Below, piece after piece: positions 59,144-64,000 of a stretch of 64,000 nucleotides of DNA. Origin of the DNA: Gelatoporia subvermispora B. Lineage: Eukaryota; Basidiomycota; Agaricomycetes; Polyporales; Gelatoporiaceae. Within the stretch, counting starts at the first letter, position 1, and every line of letters begins with the position of its first letter. The notes below the pieces were generated by a model, which was given only the letters and a program-made list of their open reading frames with translations, was not told the DNA's origin and did no database searches. The DNA lies in the NCBI GenBank assembly GCA_000320605.2, contig KB445811.1, forward strand, positions 62,001-126,000, given 5' to 3'. A program made the translations under genes and the position numbers.

Positions 59144-59150
59144 TATATAT
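59144..59150 (+). promoter_or_regulatory. TATA element of the carrier gene
   Basis: TATATAT lies 52 bp upstream of the ATG at 59202 in the sense orientation. Confidence 0.4.
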
Positions 59151-59201
59151 CTCGGTAGAGGTAAATAGACCCGCGAGCCAGAGCCCGCCCCACGCAGCAC
59201 A

Positions 59202-60891
59202 ATGTCGAAACAACTCGAGTCCGCAGCCGCGCTGCCCGTCACCCCGCCCCCGGACGTCGCGCCGCCGCCGAAGAAACAACCCTACCCGTTCTGGCTCGGA
59301 GGTGCGCCCGCCGCTTCCTGCTCAGCCCAGGGCCGCACTGATCTCACGGCACGCGCCCACAGGTGTCGCCGCCACGATCGCAGCATCGATAACCCAGTGC
59401 GTCCTTCCCAATTCCAAATCCACACTCGATCCCGGATGGGTGCTGACGCGCGCGCGGGGGGCAGCCCGCTGGACCTGACAAAGGTGCGCATGCAGGCGAC
59501 CGGCGACAAGGGCATGGTGCAGTCGCTCAGGAAGACGGTCCGCACGGCGGGCTACCGCGGGCTGTTCGACGGCATCTCCGGCACGTGGCTCCGCCAGATG
59601 AGCTACTCGCTCTGCCGCTTCTGGGCGTACGACGAGAGCAAGAAGATCGTGGGCGCCGGTGAGTACCTCCGAGCGCACCTTGCTCGGGAGCCGGATCTCA
59701 CACCGGGCGGGGGCAGGCAAGGACGCGCCGGCGTGGAAGCTCGCGCTGGCGGGGAGTATGGGTGAGTGAGGCGCGAATGTCGTGTCTTGGGCGGAGAGTG
59801 AGTGACGCCGGCGCAGCGGGAGGCATTGCGGGATTCATCGGAAACCCCGGAGGTGCGCTCATCCCAGCTCCTTCCTCCGTCCTCTGTTGATCTCTCCGCA
59901 GAAATTATGATGGTTCGTGCTGCACCCAGCAATCGTGATGCGTAGGCTGAACTCGCCCAAGGTCCGGCTACAAGGCGACTTCGCAAAGCCCCCAGAGAAG
60001 CGGCTCAACTACAAGAACTGCATAGACGGCATGATCCGCGTGCGCCCCCGCCCCCGCGCCCGTGTCGTACAGTCGCGCTCACACGAGTCCCGCGCAGATG
60101 ATTCGTGAAGAGGGCTGGTCGTCGCTCGGGCGCGGGCTCGGCCCGAACGTCTTCCGCGCGGTCCTCATGAACGCGAGCCAGCTCGCATCGTACGTGTTCC
60201 CACCATCTCTCCGAGCGCAATCCCTGACACGCGCGTGGGCGGCAGATACGACTTCTTCAAAGCCGAACTGCTCAAGACCTCGTATTTCGAGGACAACATC
60301 CAGGTGCACGTCGCCGCGAGCTTCGCTGCGGTGCGTCTCTCCCGCCGGTCGTGTGCGCCCTCGCGAATATGCAGGGCAGCGCCAGTGATCGATGGCTGAC
60401 TGTTTGGCGCGCATGCAGGGTACGGTGGCGACGACGGTGTGCTCGCCCGCAGACGTCATCAAGGTACGCGCCCGCCTCCCTCTTTCGGCTCGCACGCGCT
60501 AATTGTCTTCACTCTCATTGCAGAGCCGGATCATGACTGCGACCGCCGCAGAAGGCTCCGTACGCACCTTCTCGCTCACATCTACTTCGCCTCGCTCACA
60601 TCGTTCTCCCCCCCTCATTCACATCCGCTCTCTCACCTCGCTCACATCCGCTCTCTCACCTTGCTCGCACCGCTCTCCGACCCTACCGCGCCTCGCACAC
60701 TCACCAACCCACTCTAGTCCTCGCTGCAAGTGCTCAAGAGGTCGTTCCAGAACGAGGGCGCGATGTTCATGTTCCGCGGGTGGGTCCCCGCGTGGACGCG
60801 GCTCCAGCCGACGACGATCCTCATCTTCGTCACGCTCGAGCAGCTCAAGAACCTCGTCGACTGGACGCGCGCGTGGCAAGGCGCGCAGTAG
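59202..60891 (+). CDS. DIC1: Mitochondrial dicarboxylate carrier (SLC25 family)
   Basis: An inner-mitochondrial-membrane carrier exchanging malate or succinate for phosphate. Exons read MSKQLESAAALP...PYPFWLG, then GVAATIAASIT and PLDLTKVRMQATGDKG (first carrier signature). LFDGISGTWLRQMSYSLCRF, AGGIAGFIGNPG/EIMMVRLQGDFAKPPEKRLN (second, degenerate as in the family), and GWSSLGRGLGPNVFRAVLMN follow. FFKAELLKTSYFEDNIQVHV, GTVATTVCSPADVIK/SRIMTA (third) and MFMFRGWVPAWTRLQPTTIL complete it. TAG is at 60889-60891. The three-fold repeat and the RLQGD block match Dic1 better than oxaloacetate or oxoglutarate carriers. About nine introns, one of them (60558-60717) unusually long and repetitive. Confidence 0.88.
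60565..60690 (+). repeat. CGCTCACATC-type short repeats inside a carrier intron
   Basis: CTCGCTCACATC and CCGCTCTCTCACC recur several times in a pyrimidine-rich run within the 160-nt intron between AAEGS and SLQVLKR. Most other introns here are 50-65 nt. Confidence 0.7.
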
Positions 60892-61556
60892 CCCCCTTGC
60901 CATCCCTGTCCCGCCTGCTCTTGCCACCACCGTCGTTGTTGGTGCCGTGGCGTTGGTGCTGAAGAGTTGGTGCTGTGGCGTCGGTGCCGCCGAGCTGGCG
61001 ATGTGGGCTAGCGAACATGTTGTATATACCCACTTTGGTGTACGAGCACTTTGTTGTAGGATGAGCTTGTACATATGCTGTATCATTTTGGAGGACACGT
61101 GTGATGCGATGGACGGATCAATTGATCAATTGCAACCGTGCAAACACCAATTCAACTAAAAGTAATTTGATTTCTGCGGCCATGTGATGCCCAATACATC
61201 GCGGCGGCAACCACGGTGTGCTTCCGTTACACAGCGACTCCTGGATTCCGGACTTCATTCTGAAACGGTGCCTGCCCGAAATCGTTCATCAACTGGCGAC
61301 GAGACCCCTTGATCATGCCTTCTCACGCCCAAACACATGTAGAAGTACCAGTCGAAATCAATGACATCCCTAGATACATGACAGCGAGCAGAGCAAGGTA
61401 GAAATGTGCAGCGGGACACCGCGCCCTCATCCCCAGACGCGGCGCCCACTGATACGTAGAAATACATGGATAGGTGAATTCGCCGACCGTGGACATCCCT
61501 CGTCTAGCAGAGCCATCGTCCCGGCCACAGTAAATGCCTCACCTAAGGAACCACCG
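60892..61556. other. Intergenic, 3' ends of convergent genes
   Basis: No gene seen. Confidence 0.5.
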
Positions 61557-64000
61557 TCATGGCGACCCCATATGCAGCGTCCCACCATTCGTACTCGCGC
61601 CAGCGCCCGACATGCCCCCATAGAACTCCGACGGGTGCCCATCCGGCTGCATGACCAGCGCCGCCATATCGACAGTGCCCTCGTTGAGCAGCGCCAGGAT
61701 CTCCGAGGGCGACATCGGGACGTTCCCTTCCTGAGGCATCACGTCCATGGGCCCGCCCGCCCCGTTGTCGAACGGTGGGCCCGGCTGCCCGCCGCCGAGC
61801 GGGAACGCGCCGATGTTCTGGCTCGAAAACGGCTGGGACGGCACCTGCGGGCTCTTCGGTCCCGCGCCGCCGCTGAGGTCGAGGAATGCGTCGGACGCGT
61901 TGAACTCCTCGGGGCTGCCGTGGTGCGAGGGCGACCCGCCCGACCCGCCTGGCGACCGCGCGCTCGAGGGCGTCTTCTTCCGCACGGGCCGCACCCACGG
62001 TGGCCGGTTGCTGCCTCCAGATGCGTCCTGGCGGGAGCACTCCAGGGGTATTTGCGTGACTGCGAGCCGCTCAGAATATGCGTGGCGCAAATGTACGAGA
62101 GAACAACGCACCTCTGCAGAACTCCTCCATCATGTCTCCCGATCGCTGGCCACACACGTAGCGACCGCTGAAGCGGCGCAGGAGGTTGACGCAGGACCGG
62201 AGTGCCTCGAGTGCAGAAGAGATATACGGTTGCATCAATGGCGAGTGGCAATTCAACAGGACCGCGACGAGTGTTCGCCCAGCCGCAGTCAGTTGGTGAA
62301 TGACATGCACTCCGACTGCATCTCCGTGAGCGAACAGACCAGTACAAGCTCGAAATACACTCACAGTATGTCATCAGACCCTTCGACGCCGTTTGCATAT
62401 GGCTGGAGATGATCTGCAGGGCACAGCTATGCGCTTGACGCATGGCATCGCACTCGGCCTCGCCCTGCTCCGTCTGGCCCCCGCTCTGCATACGTTCCGC
62501 GACGAGTTCCGACATCCGGTGCCGGTGGATGAGCATCCGCGCAAACTGCTCTGCGCAGTGCAGCCGTTGCGACTGCGTGATGCGTAGCACGTCCGGACTC
62601 GTCATCGTGTCGACCGAGTGTGCCCAGTATGGCGGCGTCGTCCTGACGATCTCGTCGAGCAGCGCCTCCGCCTCCCGCAGCTCCGCGTCGCGTTTGCGGT
62701 TCCCTAGTGCTGATGCCGCGCGCGCGAGGAACGGCGAGTTCCCACCAGGCGGAGGAGGAACATCAACGATCGCCTCGAGGACGACGAACACGCGGATGAC
62801 CGACACGAATGCGCTCATGCGGCTTTCGCTCTCGGGCGGCTGGTTGCTGATGCCGTCGCGCGTGATGAACTCATCGTCGACGACCGCCGGCTCGCCGACG
62901 TCGCAGTCGCGCAGCCGGATCATGGGCGGCCGCCCAAAGTGCGCGGCAGCCTGCTTGTCCCACAAATACACACACCAGAACGTCCGTTTCCGCACTTCGT
63001 CCTCGATCGGGTCGAACGCGTCGTAATCGTCGACGGAGCGGTGGAGTCCCCCGTCGATGGAGAGGGTGGCCGCTTCAGCGAGTAGGGCAAATGCCTTGGA
63101 GAGTTTGCCTAGGCCTACGGCGTACACGCCTGCTATGAGCACTGCCTGCACGGTGTAGATAGTGGGCCGGTCGGCGCCTCCAAGTGATCTGAGTTGTACG
63201 AAAAGTTCGAACCATTGTGTGCCAGCGCTGTTGCTATCGGTGGGGTCTGCACGTACCCGAGGATCGTCGATATGGCGGGAGGATAGACAGCATATGGCAA
63301 CAATGAGAGCAGCAAATCCCGGGTCGCCCCATTTTCGCGGATTTGCGTAGTCCTGTGTATCGAGACTGTTGAGTCAAATGTCACGTACTTCGATAGCATA
63401 GACTCACGGCAATGAAGGTAGGAAGATGCAGGAATGGCATGAGATAGTACGTCGTCCCGAGGAAGCATTGCACGAGACTTTCAATTCGCTCAGCGCAGGT
63501 CTTTCTCCGTCAATTGATGCAGACGCACCTATCCATGAGTTCTGGTACAATCACCGACGAGACGAGCTTCCATGTCAATTCCGGATTCGTCGCTGTTTTC
63601 CTGGGCATCCGATCTGGGAACCAATCACTTATGGTACGACCATTCTGGCTGGTCCACTGCGAGCGCTCTGGCTCGGGGTTATTCGTCATTTGGTGATGCT
63701 CGATGAGCACATCTAGCAATGGCAGGCCAGATGTCTCGCCTTGCCATCGTGTGTGGCCTTCGTCATCGAAGTAGAGGTATGACGAAGACAGGCTCATTCT
63801 GGAAGTTTCATCCGCGAGCTGATCCATCGCGCTGCTGTTTCCATTGGCAGCGCCCGGACCCGGGAAAGAATTTGGGGAGGAGTTGCGGGAGGCTGGCTTC
63901 GTCGGTGCGAAGAATGTGGATGGGTTCATAAGCGGGTAGGCGCTGAGGGTGGGGGGAGGTATCGCGGTTGGGAAGATGTGGGTAGACGAGGCAAAGGATG
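61557..64000 (-). CDS. Fungal-specific transcription factor (Fungal_trans), 5' end outside window
   Basis: The protein enters from the right edge. Visible text starts in a Ser/Pro-rich region ([20 protein letters not shown]), then [40 protein letters not shown] and [20 protein letters not shown]. The core Fungal_trans segment follows: [61 protein letters not shown] helical region ([20 protein letters not shown]) follows, then a Gly/Pro-rich tail ending GGTLHMGSP at 61557. Such proteins usually carry an N-terminal Zn2Cys6 DNA-binding cluster. It must lie beyond 64000 if present. The middle domain resembles that of carbon-source regulators (XlnR-like), but the target cannot be fixed. At least three introns. 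Confidence 0.85.

Noticed and set aside
1..64000. CRISPR arrays, operons and ribosome-binding sites
   Set aside because: The DNA is eukaryotic nuclear. The repeats found are minisatellites and terminal repeats, not spaced short palindromes.

Overview
The window looks like nuclear DNA of a wood-inhabiting type of Agaricomycete (Basidiomycota), most likely a polypore. The evidence is very intron-dense genes with introns of about 50-65 nt, a fused HAD/class II terpene cyclase, a KDZ-type transposase, F-box/LRR proteins, LysM and metacaspase genes of the mushroom type, and a tRNA-Ile(AAU) with a short intron. Bacterial operon logic does not apply. Most genes are split into small exons, so gene models below were assembled by reading splice sites by eye.

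Layout. 1-5.9 kb (minus): most of the eIF2-alpha kinase GCN2, running off the left edge. 6.6-9.8 kb: a decayed cytochrome P450 piece next to an intact HAD-terpene cyclase (drimane-type sesquiterpene synthase candidate). 10.0-14.5 kb: tRNA-Ile, a small helical protein, a secreted two-LysM protein, and a small basidiomycete protein with a GC-AG intron. 15.3-17.0 kb: a long LRR-like reading frame with two in-frame stops. 17.5-18.5 kb: ribosomal protein eL8. 22.0-24.5 kb: a paralogue of the small protein at 14 kb and a Methyltransf_16 methyltransferase. 25.6-27.2 kb: first metacaspase.

28.4-41.4 kb is the accessory heart of the window. Imperfect inverted repeats and a short direct repeat bracket about 13 kb. 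The segment holds a CxC5/CxC6 KDZ transposase gene, three arrays or remnants of a roughly 161-bp minisatellite, broken host-gene pieces (old yellow enzyme, P450, a Spa2-homology fragment), and two adjacent minus-strand genes, one with a GRF-like zinc finger. I read it as a large composite DNA transposon that picked up host sequence. That is inference.

42-64 kb returns to ordinary chromosome: a 1,990-residue disordered protein behind a cluster of three ACGCGT motifs, a Utp16/Bud21-like nucleolar protein, a second metacaspase, an F-box/LRR protein, a mitochondrial dicarboxylate carrier, and a Fungal_trans transcription factor whose N-terminus lies beyond the right edge. The housekeeping genes (GCN2, eL8, Utp16-like, carrier) look intact. 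The accessory material is concentrated near 6-16 kb and 25-41 kb.
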